Below, one piece after another: positions 46,751 through 55,232 of a stretch of 64,000 nucleotides of DNA. Numbering within the stretch: the first letter of the stretch is position 1; every line of letters starts with the position of its first letter. Both the position numbers and the translations under genes were made by a program. Source of the DNA: Aurantiochytrium sp. KH105 (taxonomy: Eukaryota > Sar > Bigyra > Thraustochytrida > Thraustochytriidae); contig BGKB01000201.1 of assembly GCA_003116975.1 (NCBI GenBank), positions 1-64,000 on the forward strand, in the 5' to 3' direction. The notes below the pieces were generated by a model. That model was not told the DNA's origin, did not search any database, and was given only the letters and a program-made list of their open reading frames with translations.

Positions 46751-49453
46751 ATGGGCGACGAGGGAAATGGCGGCCTCAAGGAAGGCCTTGAGGACGGCAT
46801 CGGCGACTTTGAGTCGTCGGCCTTTGAGGCACTGGAAAAGGACTTTCAAGAGGTTCTGGGAGAGCTCGTGGGCGACAAGAGCCTAGAAAAGTTTCGCCTC
46901 GAGTACGAAAAGCTGCACCGCGCGCTGAAAAAGAGCCACGAGCAGGAGAAGCGGCTCATCAAAAAATGTCGCGAACTCAACAGCGAAATCGTCAACAACG
47001 CTGCCAAGGTGCAGACGGCGCTAAAACTCAGTCAGGAAGACCAGAGCACGATCGGGTCTCTCAAGAAAGAGATCGAAAAGGCATGGAAGATGGTGGACGC
47101 CAGCCACGAGAAGGAGCGTACCGCCAAGGAGACGATTCAGAATCTCAAGGACGAAATCGTGAACCTGAGCCGTCTCGTTGAACAGGGCGCAGGACTCTCC
47201 ATGGGACAGGAGAATACGCTCAATGAGCTGACCAAGGAGCGCGATGAGCTCTTGCGCAAGACGGATGAGCAGGCATTGACAATTCGCGACTTGAATGCGC
47301 GCGCCGAGGATCTCTGCGAGACTATCGAGCTGGGGCGTCAGGAAAAAGCCAGCATGCAGGAAGCCACGAGACAGCTGCACGAACAACTGGAAACCAAGCT
47401 CGCAGAGCAGCAGCGCGATGCTCGTCGGCGCGAGCGCCTCGACAAGGAAATGAAGGACTTGAAGATGCGGCTCGAACGCAAGCAGCAGGAGAATGACGCC
47501 CAGACGGCCTCGCTCCGTGAAGCCGACGAAGAGACCGCCCGACTCGAAGCCAACCTCAAGGAATCTCGCAACGTTTCAGACAAGTATCTGCGCGACTACG
47601 AAGCCCTTTCGCAAAAGGCGCAAAAGCTCGCCGACGAGGTTGAGGCGCAGCAGGTGCGTATTCGCCAAGCGGCGACCGAAAATCACGGCCTACAGGACGA
47701 CCTCAAGCGCAAGCATCTCGAGACGACCAAGGCCGTGAATGACTTGGAGCTGGCCAAGCGTCGACTTGACAAGGAAAAGAAGCATGGCTTGCAGCTGCGG
47801 CAGACCATTGAGGACGAAAAGGCGGCGCAGCAGAACCTGCACGGACAGATTGAGCAGCTCAAAAAGGAACTCGCTGACGGTCGCAAGCGCGAGGATGGCA
47901 AGGAAAAAGAGGTCGACACGCTCAAGCGCGGCCTCGAGCTGCAAGAGAAGGCGGTGAGCCGCGAGCAGCAAAAGACAAAGGTCGTCGCGGACCAGGTCAA
48001 GGTGAGCGAGCGCACGAGCAAGAACCTCGAGAACGAGATTTACGCCTTCAAACAGGAAGCCAGCAAACAGCGTAAGCTCATTTACCAGCTCGAGAAGGAC
48101 CGTGAAAAGTATGGTGTCGAGGCCAGCGAGGCGGGCGCCAAGTACCACCAGGCCTTGGAGCAGATCAAGCTCAAGGAAATGCAAATGGGCGAGATGCAAA
48201 AGAAGGTGGTCGAGAGTGAGAACAAACTCAAGCAGCAGCAGCAGCTGTACGAAGCAGTGCGCTCTGATCGCAATTTGTACAGCAAGAACCTGATCGAGAG
48301 CCAGGACGAAATCGCAGAGATGAAGCGCAAGTTCAAGATCATGAACCACCAAGTAGAGCAGCTCAAGGAAGAGATTACTGCCAAAGACCATGCGCTGGTG
48401 AAGGAGCACTTTGACCACCAAAAGGTCGAGAAACAAAAGGAGCAGCTCAAGAACGAGCTCAGCAAGATGAAGAGTTTGCTGGAAGCCAATGAACAGACCA
48501 TCAACGCGCAAAATGCCGAGATTCTCAAGCTGACGCACATGATCCAAAAGATGGATGACGAGGCCTTGCGGCAGCGCAAAGAGTACGACCAGGTCATCAA
48601 CGAGCGCGACATCCTCGGCACGCAGCTTATTCGCCGCAACGATGAACTTGCACTTCTCTACGAGAAGATCAAAATTCAGCAATCTACGCTGCGGAACGGC
48701 GAGACGCAGTATCGCGAACGTCTGCACGACATTCGCGTGCTCAAACTCAAGATTGGTGATATGAAGCGTCAGTTGGCCATCAACAAGAATCAGGGTGGCA
48801 GTGTGGGCGACTTGAAGCGCGAGATCTTCAATCTCCAGCGCGAGCTGCTGCAAGAAAAGACCAAGGTCAAGGCGCTCTCTGAGGAGCTCGAGAACCCGAT
48901 GAACGTGCATCGCTGGCGGAAGCTCGAAGGCTCGGACCCGGCAACCTATGAAATGATTCAAAAGATTCAGACTCTGCAGAAGCGTCTCATCGCCAAGACC
49001 GAGCAGGTGGTGGAGAAGGATCTTGTGATTCAAGAAAAGGAAAAGTTGTACGCGGAACTCAAGAGCATTTTGGCGCGGCAGCCCGGACCCGAGGTTGCCG
49101 AGCAGCTTAGCGTGTACCAGCAAACGCTCAAGGACAAGACACGGCAAATGAAAGCCATGGCGTCGGAACTTAACATGCATCAGGCGCAGGTGAACGAGTA
49201 CAAGTTTGAGATCGAGCGTATCTCTCGCGAGCTGCAGGACATGAAGCGCAAGTATTACCTGCAAAAGCGTAGTCTGGCAGCTGCGGCTGCGGCGGCAGCA
49301 GCAGCAGCTCCGGGCGATCTCTCACCCAAGCGCGGTAGTAACAATCAGGACGAGGCCGCGGCTAGCGAGCATGCCTTGTTGCAACAGGCTCCGCCGCGAG
49401 GGGCTGGAAACCGAATCGCGGGTGGCGGGTTCTCCTTTGCCGCTCAACCATAG
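46751..49453 (+). CDS. CFAP58: CFAP58 (CCDC147), axonemal coiled-coil protein
   Basis: 900 residues, single exon, almost entirely coiled coil and close to the animal CFAP58 length (about 870). Diagnostic segments are GDKSLEKFRLEYEKLH, KKCRELNSEIVNNAAKVQTA, SLKKEIEKAWKMVD, YEAVRSDRNLYSKNL, ERDILGTQLIRRNDELALLY, ENPMNVHRWRKLEGSDP and ILARQPGPEVAEQL. CFAP58 is required for flagellar motility and assembly in animals and algae. The last 60 residues are an Ala run and a Gly/Ala-rich tail, specific to this organism. Together with SPEF1 and TMEM107 it shows that the organism makes motile flagella. Confidence 0.97.
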   Translation: MGDEGNGGLKEGLEDGIGDFESSAFEALEKDFQEVLGELVGDKSLEKFRLEYEKLHRALKKSHEQEKRLIKKCRELNSEIVNNAAKVQTALKLSQEDQSTIGSLKKEIEKAWKMVDASHEKERTAKETIQNLKDEIVNLSRLVEQGAGLSMGQENTLNELTKERDELLRKTDEQALTIRDLNARAEDLCETIELGRQEKASMQEATRQLHEQLETKLAEQQRDARRRERLDKEMKDLKMRLERKQQENDAQTASLREADEETARLEANLKESRNVSDKYLRDYEALSQKAQKLADEVEAQQVRIRQAATENHGLQDDLKRKHLETTKAVNDLELAKRRLDKEKKHGLQLRQTIEDEKAAQQNLHGQIEQLKKELADGRKREDGKEKEVDTLKRGLELQEKAVSREQQKTKVVADQVKVSERTSKNLENEIYAFKQEASKQRKLIYQLEKDREKYGVEASEAGAKYHQALEQIKLKEMQMGEMQKKVVESENKLKQQQQLYEAVRSDRNLYSKNLIESQDEIAEMKRKFKIMNHQVEQLKEEITAKDHALVKEHFDHQKVEKQKEQLKNELSKMKSLLEANEQTINAQNAEILKLTHMIQKMDDEALRQRKEYDQVINERDILGTQLIRRNDELALLYEKIKIQQSTLRNGETQYRERLHDIRVLKLKIGDMKRQLAINKNQGGSVGDLKREIFNLQRELLQEKTKVKALSEELENPMNVHRWRKLEGSDPATYEMIQKIQTLQKRLIAKTEQVVEKDLVIQEKEKLYAELKSILARQPGPEVAEQLSVYQQTLKDKTRQMKAMASELNMHQAQVNEYKFEIERISRELQDMKRKYYLQKRSLAAAAAAAAAAAPGDLSPKRGSNNQDEAAASEHALLQQAPPRGAGNRIAGGGFSFAAQP

Positions 49454-49771
49454 ATGAAAAAGAAAAATTGCAACAACGACGAAGCGTTTACAGTCACGGT
49501 GAGTCACAGGGAGGGAGGGAGAGATACTAAGTATATGACCAAAGACCATGATCTTCGTTTCTTTGTTTTTTTTTTCTTTGATCTGCATGAACTTGATCCA
49601 AGAATGTCAAAAGTTTCAAGAAAAATACCAAGAAAGCTGACAAGCTTTTTGGTGGCGGGCCTAGTAGGCCTTGACGGGTAGTGTTACTACGCACGTCGCT
49701 CAAGAAGGAAAAAGAAAAGAGAAGAAAGAAAAAGAGAAGGAATCCTTTTGTTGAACAAGAGAACGTCGACT
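49454..49771. other. 3'-3' intergenic spacer
   Basis: This is T- and A-rich DNA between the converging CFAP58 and ribosomal L4 genes, with a TTTTTTTTTC run near 49566. Nothing else is seen. Confidence 0.5.
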
Positions 49772-50917
49772 TTACTCGAGCATCTTGGCGTAAAAGGCCT
49801 TGCGCTGCTCCTTGGTGTTGGTCTCGCGCTTGGTCTTGATCTTCTCCTTGCGCTCGGAGCGCTGCTTGGCGGCAGCGAGCTCGGCGCGGCGGTGGGCCTG
49901 CTTGTAGGGGTTGAGCTCGATCATGGCACCAAGGTTGCGGAGGGGGTTCTTCTTGCGAGCGCTGCGCTTGACGAGGTTGGTGCGGACCGGGCGGATGACC
50001 TTCTGGATTTCCTCAGAGCTGATAATACGGTCGACATCGGCGTTGCTGATGACGGCGCGGGGGAGAGAGAAGCCCTTCTTCTCGGTGCTCTTCTCAGTGA
50101 GGGTGCCGAAGATGGTGTCGAGCTTCTCAAAGGCGTCCTGGGTCCAGATGACAAAGCGACCGACATGACCACCAGGGGCGAGCTGGAGGATGTTGAGGCG
50201 GTCGACGTGGCAGAGCTGCACGCCCGGGACGTTGCGGAAGGCGCGGGGCATGTCGGGGGAGTTGCAGGCGTGGACGATGAGGGGTCCGCGGCGCATGACG
50301 TAGCGGCGGTTGCGCATCTTGCCCTTGCCGGCGCGGATCTTCTTCGAGCTCTTGACGCGGTCGACATCAGCGCTGGCGCCAAAGAGGTCGAGGAGCTCGA
50401 CGGCCTGCTTGGTCTTCTTGATCTCGTCGAGCTGGCCGCCGCCAATGACGAGCGGCATCTCGGGGACCTCCGTGATCGCGTGGCCGCGGGCCATCACGAG
50501 CGCCGGCACAGCCGAGGCGGCGAGGGCCGAGGCGGTGGCGTAGCGGCGCTGGTTCTTGTTGACGCGGCGGTGCCACTTGCGCCAGATGCGCGTGGGGTTG
50601 AACATGCGGCCGCCACGGCACATGTTGCCGAAGGCACCCTGGCCGGAGCGGTGGGTACCGCCACCGGGGACACGCGGGATACGCGAGACGGCGCGGCCGG
50701 TACCCCAGGACTCGGCGGCGTAGTCCATGCCGGCGTCGGTCTTGACGCAGAACGCCTGGCGCTTGTTCTTGGCCACGTTCGTGTGGACGAAGTGGACCAC
50801 GTCCGTGCGGATCGGCGCGGTCAGCACGGCCGGGAGGGCAACATTGCCCAGGACCTTGCTCTCGCCCTCGCCGGCGTCAAACACCGACACGGTCGGCCTC
50901 GCGGCGGCGTCCGTCAT
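49772..50917 (-). CDS. RPL4: 60S ribosomal protein L4 (uL4)
   Basis: 381 residues, single exon. Typical uL4 sequence: RPTVSVFDAGEGES at the start, SWGTGRAVSRIPRVPGGGTH and GQGAFGNMCRGGRMFNPTRI in the extended loop that lines the exit tunnel, and RNRRYVMRRGPLIVH, LAPGGHVGRFVIWT and NPLRNLGAMIELNPYKQAHR in the C-terminal part. It is a core component of the large subunit. Codon use is strongly biased to C/G-ending codons, as expected for a highly expressed gene. AAACCTAAC motifs lie upstream (51092-51176). Confidence 0.98.
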   Translation of the reverse strand: MTDAAARPTVSVFDAGEGESKVLGNVALPAVLTAPIRTDVVHFVHTNVAKNKRQAFCVKTDAGMDYAAESWGTGRAVSRIPRVPGGGTHRSGQGAFGNMCRGGRMFNPTRIWRKWHRRVNKNQRRYATASALAASAVPALVMARGHAITEVPEMPLVIGGGQLDEIKKTKQAVELLDLFGASADVDRVKSSKKIRAGKGKMRNRRYVMRRGPLIVHACNSPDMPRAFRNVPGVQLCHVDRLNILQLAPGGHVGRFVIWTQDAFEKLDTIFGTLTEKSTEKKGFSLPRAVISNADVDRIISSEEIQKVIRPVRTNLVKRSARKKNPLRNLGAMIELNPYKQAHRRAELAAAKQRSERKEKIKTKRETNTKEQRKAFYAKMLE

Positions 50918-52252
50918 CTTCTCTGCGTCGCGCTGCTGCTGCTGCCTCCACCGACTGCTGCTGCTGCTGCTGCTGCCAAACTACTCTGCCTCCCTCCCTC
51001 GCCGCCTCTCTCTCTTGCTCTCGCTGCTGCTCTTGTTCTTCCATTGGCTCTCAGCGCCCGGCCCGGGCGGGCGAGGCCATCCATCCGCCGCAAACCTAAC
51101 GCCAAACCTAACCCGCGCGCCGCAACCCGCGGGGGAGAAGCCCTAACCCTGGTTCGCCGTCGACGGTAAACCTAACGCGGCTGGGGTGTGCGCCGGTTAG
51201 GGTGGGGGAAGGTTTTAGGCGGGGAAGGGGGGAAAGGGGGAAAGGGGAGAGAGAGGGAAGGCGTTCGATTGGGGGGGGGAGGGTGGGTGACTGAGCATGG
51301 GGCGGAGGATCGCGTGCGCGTGAGGTGCGTTTAGATTGGATAGTGATCAGACGGATCGTTCGAATTCCCGAGCAATCGAAGTGAAATGAAGAAGAATGAG
51401 ATGAATTTTGCAAGAAAAGAAAATGACCTCAGCTGCAGATAGAAAAGAGATATCGATGAAGATCTGCGAGAACCCGCAGCGGAAGAGGATCTCCGAGAAC
51501 GCGAAGCGAAAGAAGATAAAAGAGCATAAAAGTTTTTCCCTCCATCCTTTGATCCATTCTTTCAAACTTTCTTTCTTTCCTTCCTTCCTTTTATCTCTCC
51601 CTCGGAACGTATTCGAGGAAAACCAGGTTTCCATGACAAAATATCAACTGATTTCGTGCGTGCTTTTGCAGACGAACCTGTCTCTGTCTCTCTCTTTTAG
51701 TGATAAAAATTGAGCCGACTTCTACAGTGGATGAACCTTGCCATGTCGCGTTTCCGTCAAATCCATAGTATACACTGGCAGCCAGCATCTCGCAGACTGT
51801 TTTACTAGGCTTTCTCATTCGATACATGTTACACGCTGCTGCACGGTCATCGATTCCCCCCGAAATCCTCTTCTTTCCTCCCCCCTTTGCACCAGCCCTC
51901 TCTCCAGCCAGATCATCTCATCTCTCCTCGCCATTGCAAGCATCTGCTGCTGCATCCGCCCCTCCCTCCCTCCTTCCCTCCGCATCATCGTCCTCATCCT
52001 CACCATCCCCGAGTCAGACTCCATCTCGCTCTCTTCCTGCACTGCTAATACAGGTGTGCTGTGCTCTCTGCCTGCTGCTGCCTGGCTGCGTGTAGACGAA
52101 GGAGTCTACGATAGCGGCGCCTCGTCTGGCTGGGCAGCAGCAGCGCAGCGCAGCAGACGGACGCCGCGAGCGCGCATACGGACGCCGCGAGCGCGCGTAG
52201 GGACGAGGCGGGCGAGCGCGGGGGCGGGCGGGCGGCGAGCAGCGGCGGCAGG
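50918..52252. other. Divergent intergenic region between RPL4 and MRPS9
   Basis: This includes a CTGCTG-rich RPL4 leader (50935-50980), telo-box-like motifs (51092-51202), a GGGGAAAGGGGG-type purine tract (51220-51290), an AT-richer block and a CCCTCC-rich block before mitochondrial S9. No gene is recognised. Confidence 0.5.
51092..51202. promoter_or_regulatory. Telo-box-like motif cluster upstream of RPL4
   Basis: AAACCTAAC occurs at 51092-51100, 51104-51112 and 51168-51176, with CCCTAACCCT at 51141-51150 and GTTAGGG at 51196-51202. The cluster lies 175-285 bases upstream of the RPL4 start. In plants the similar AAACCCTAA telo-box marks ribosomal protein promoters. A similar role here is inference. 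Confidence 0.45.
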
Positions 52253-53143
52253 ATGCTGGGGCGCGCGGCAGGCAGCCTCGTGCGCGCGCGGGCGCCGATG
52301 GCGCGGCCCGCGGCGGCGCTCGCGGAGGCGCGCAGCACGGCGCTGCGCGCGAGCGCGTCGAGCGCCGCGGGCGCAGGCGGGAACAGCAACGGCAGGAGCG
52401 GCAACAACAACAACAACAACAACAACAACAACCGGAACAACAACCGTAGAAACCAGCGGAACCCGGCGCAGCAGAGGCGCGACGCCCCGAGGCTGCCGCG
52501 GACTGAAGTGCCGCAGGTGACGCCCTACGCGACGTGGGTGGCCGACTACGACTGGGATGCCTTCGCGGACAAGCTCGAGAAGTCCATCCCATCCTGGACC
52601 GAGGCCTTTGGCAAGATGAGCGCCAAAGATCTGGACGAGGCGGAGCTGATTGCTGCAGGCCAAACTCCCGCCGATACCAAGGTTAAGATCGACACCTCGA
52701 TCCCGCTGCCACGCGAGCCCAAGATCGACGGCAAGGGTCGCTCCTACGGCACGGGCCGCCGCAAGACGAGCACAGCCTGCGTGTGGATCAAGCCCGTCGA
52801 GGCAGAGCGCCAGGAGGGCTCTGGCACGATCACCGTGAACCGTCGCGAGCTCGTCAAGTACTTTCATCAGGACCCGGACCAACGCTTTCACGCAATCGAG
52901 CCCCTGCTGGTGACCAAGACGATCGGAAACTTTGACGTTAACGTCGTTGTCAGCGGTGGAGGCTACACCGGCCAGGCGGGTGCCATCCGACATGGCTTGG
53001 CCCGTGCTCTGCAAAACTACAACCCTTCGCACCGCGCCGTTCTCAAGCCACTCCAGATGCTCAGGCGTGACCCGCGTATGGTGGAGCCCAAAAAGGGTGG
53101 TCAGCCCAAGGCGCGTAAGAAGTTCCAGTGGGTCAAGCGGTAG
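52253..53143 (+). CDS. MRPS9: Mitochondrial ribosomal protein S9 (uS9m)
   Basis: 296 residues, single exon. The N-terminus (MLGRAAGSLVRARAPMARPA) is a typical mitochondrial targeting peptide. It is followed by an Asn/Arg low-complexity run (about residues 43-65) from an (AAC)n tract. The C-terminal 130 residues are a bacterial-type S9: GRSYGTGRRKTSTACVW, GTITVNRRELVKYF, VSGGGYTGQAGAIRHGLARAL, RAVLKPLQMLRRDPRMVE and the terminal KARKKFQWVKR. S9 sits in the head of the small subunit with its tail near the P site. The long acidic linker between targeting peptide and S9 is a usual mitochondrial extension. Confidence 0.96.
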   Translation: MLGRAAGSLVRARAPMARPAAALAEARSTALRASASSAAGAGGNSNGRSGNNNNNNNNNNRNNNRRNQRNPAQQRRDAPRLPRTEVPQVTPYATWVADYDWDAFADKLEKSIPSWTEAFGKMSAKDLDEAELIAAGQTPADTKVKIDTSIPLPREPKIDGKGRSYGTGRRKTSTACVWIKPVEAERQEGSGTITVNRRELVKYFHQDPDQRFHAIEPLLVTKTIGNFDVNVVVSGGGYTGQAGAIRHGLARALQNYNPSHRAVLKPLQMLRRDPRMVEPKKGGQPKARKKFQWVKR

Positions 53144-53578
53144 CCGACACAAACGTACAGTCACTATTTCTTTCTCCACAATCCTTTTTTCTTTTTCTTT
53201 TCCTTTTTCTTGCAATCTAGATGCTGGACGCTCTTACTACTATCTGCAAGGTCTCGGTCTTGGTCGCTTTCTACCTCCTTTGTTCACAATAACACAAAGA
53301 GGATACATAGGGCGGTCGGTGTTTTCACAGTCAAGGTTTTGGCGTGCCAAGTATACATAGTCTATTGATTTTTTTGTCACTTCTATCCTAACCTTCAACG
53401 AAAAAAAGAAAAAGAAAAGAAAAGAGAACCGCTCCTCTCCTACTTTCGACTCAGACCTACCAAAGAATGCTGCGATAGGGTCGAAACCTTACCACTTGAC
53501 TTGAGAGTTTCAATAAAATGTACAGCATGCCTCAGCTCGCACACACTTCTTGTCAACCACATTATCTGCTTTAGGAGT
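53144..53578. other. 3'-3' intergenic spacer
   Basis: This is pyrimidine-rich DNA after MRPS9 (TTTTTTCTTTTTCTTTTCC at about 53185-53210) and a GAAAAAGAAAAG run near 53400-53430. No gene is seen. Confidence 0.5.
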
Positions 53579-54588
53579 TTAGCGGTCCGATTGGAGCGAG
53601 CGAGCAAGATATTCGCTGAGTTCCTCGACTGGGTCATCGCGTGCTAAAGCAAAGTACGAGCGATCCTTGCGGGTCATGTCGGGAATCACCAGCTGACTGA
53701 TCGCGTACCGCCACTCCTTTGGTGGCTGACAGTAAAACGTAAGAAATTTTGGTAGCGATGCCTTGGTTGTCCGAAAGCCTCCTCCCTTGACGGGTTCCGG
53801 CCGCACGGGGTTCGGGATTGACATGCGCGACCCATGCAGCATAATCGGACTCGGCTGGTTCTTGACGCCCTTGCCGAAGCGATATGTGCTCCCATAAAGC
53901 ACATCGCCTAAGATAGGGTGTCCCAAGCCCGCCAGCTGTCTGCGGATCTGGTGCTTGCGACCCGTTGCAGTGCGGATGGCAATCAAAGACATGGGTTTCG
54001 CCGATGCCTTGGACATGTCAATGGGGTGATTCAGCACAGCCCATTCCTGCAAAACAGATCACACCAACACACTCACGCGCGCGTTAGCCTCTTCTATCCT
54101 GTCCTCCGAGAGAGCGCTCTTCTCCTTGTTGCGGCAGCATCAACACTTACCAAGTCGCCGTCAAGCTTGTCATTATCTGTATCAGCACGGTCTAAGAGGC
54201 CGCTTCCTTGTTTTTTGGCCCAATACTCGGCATACGAGGTGCCCCCTGGAATTAGGCCCGTTGGAGCCAGGACGCCAGAGACGACTGCGAGATACTCTTT
54301 CTTGACGTGTCGTTCCCGGAAACTTTCCGATACTCTAGACGCTGCTTTGCTGGATAGGGCAAGACAGACGACACCAGAGGCCACACGGTCGAGTCTGTGC
54401 AGCGGGGCAACAAAGACGTTGCCGCCCTTGGTTTTCTGACTCTTCACCCACGAACGTGCCAACTTCGCTACGTTTGGAGTCCCGTCGCCATTATCCTGAC
54501 TCAGCAAGCCTGCTGCTTTGTTCACCACGAGCAACTGCTTGCTCTCGAAGAGCACCTGGTGTGGCATCAACTTCTTGAGGACCTGCAT
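53579..54588 (-). CDS. RluA-family RNA pseudouridine synthase (2 exons)
   Basis: Exon 1 is 54588-54151 and exon 2 is 54046-53579 on the minus strand, with a 104-bp phase-0 intron (GTAAGT...TGCAG). The product has 301 residues. Exon 1 carries the RluA catalytic motif PLHRLDRVASGVV, whose Asp attacks the target uridine, plus VLFESKQLLVVNKAAGLLSQ at the start. Exon 2 carries IAIRTATGRKHQIRRQLAGL and HPILGDVLYG, both typical. The C-terminus is a short basic/acidic extension. The start chosen (MQVLKKLMPHQ) could be replaced by a longer low-complexity N-terminus. Substrate could be rRNA or tRNA, cytosolic or mitochondrial; the sequence does not decide. Confidence 0.92.
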
Positions 54589-54796
54589 GGCTCCACCTTT
54601 TCTGATCGACTTTCGTGCTCTGCCAGTCGAGCGAGCCACTCTACGTCCGCGCTTGCCTCCGCGCACGATGCACGTTTCGCCTCGCCTCGCCTCGCCTTGC
54701 CTCGCCTGGCCGCGCAAGACCGCGTCCCGCCGTTTTGCTTTTGGTCTGCTTCGCGACCACTCGACCTTGCCGTGTCACTTTGGTTGCTCTCCTCTC

Positions 54797-55039
54797 ATGG
54801 CGAGTGAGGCCAAAAAAATCATGGGGGTAAAAGGAGCCTCAAATGTGGGACGCAAGACCAAAGCAAAGCGATCTCCCTGTCAGCGCGCAGAGAAACAAAA
54901 GGAACAAGGGCGCCTGCCTGACGGCGAAAAGGCAAAGGAAAGAGTCAAAGTCAAAATACATAAAAAAGCCCATGTCTGTGGCGGGTCGAACTCCAAAATC
55001 ATGGGACGCGCGAATTTGTTTAGCAACGCAAAAAGCTGA
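54797..55039 (+). CDS. Small lysine-rich protein, unknown
   Basis: 80 residues starting MASEAKKIMGVKGASNVGR, very basic, with a C-terminal block KAHVCGGSNSKIMGRANLF that looks like a conserved motif rather than random sequence. It is transcribed divergently from the pseudouridine synthase, with start codons about 210 bases apart. I do not recognise it; a nuclear or ribosome-associated protein is plausible from charge. The frame is open upstream, but ATG 54797 fits the divergent layout. Confidence 0.45.
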   Translation: MASEAKKIMGVKGASNVGRKTKAKRSPCQRAEKQKEQGRLPDGEKAKERVKVKIHKKAHVCGGSNSKIMGRANLFSNAKS

Positions 55040-55232
55040 GACGCGACAACTTTTTGGTTTTCAGGAGTTGATACTGGTCGCTTCGGCGCAGCAGGCTCAA
55101 AGCTCATTCTTGCAGTGGATACAAATGAAGCTGGATACATGTCTGCTTGTCTGCCTGTACGCATGCCTGTCTGCTTGCCAAAAAAACTTCGGCAGTAGCT
55201 TTCCAATGTCATTGCCACCTTTCTTCCCTCTA

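Noticed and set aside
47690-49264. Leucine-rich minus-strand frame over CFAP58
   Set aside because: Antisense of a coiled-coil gene: Lys/Glu codons read backwards as Leu/Phe; not an LRR protein.
49748-51169. 473-codon plus-strand frame over RPL4
   Set aside because: Antisense shadow of a highly biased ribosomal protein gene.
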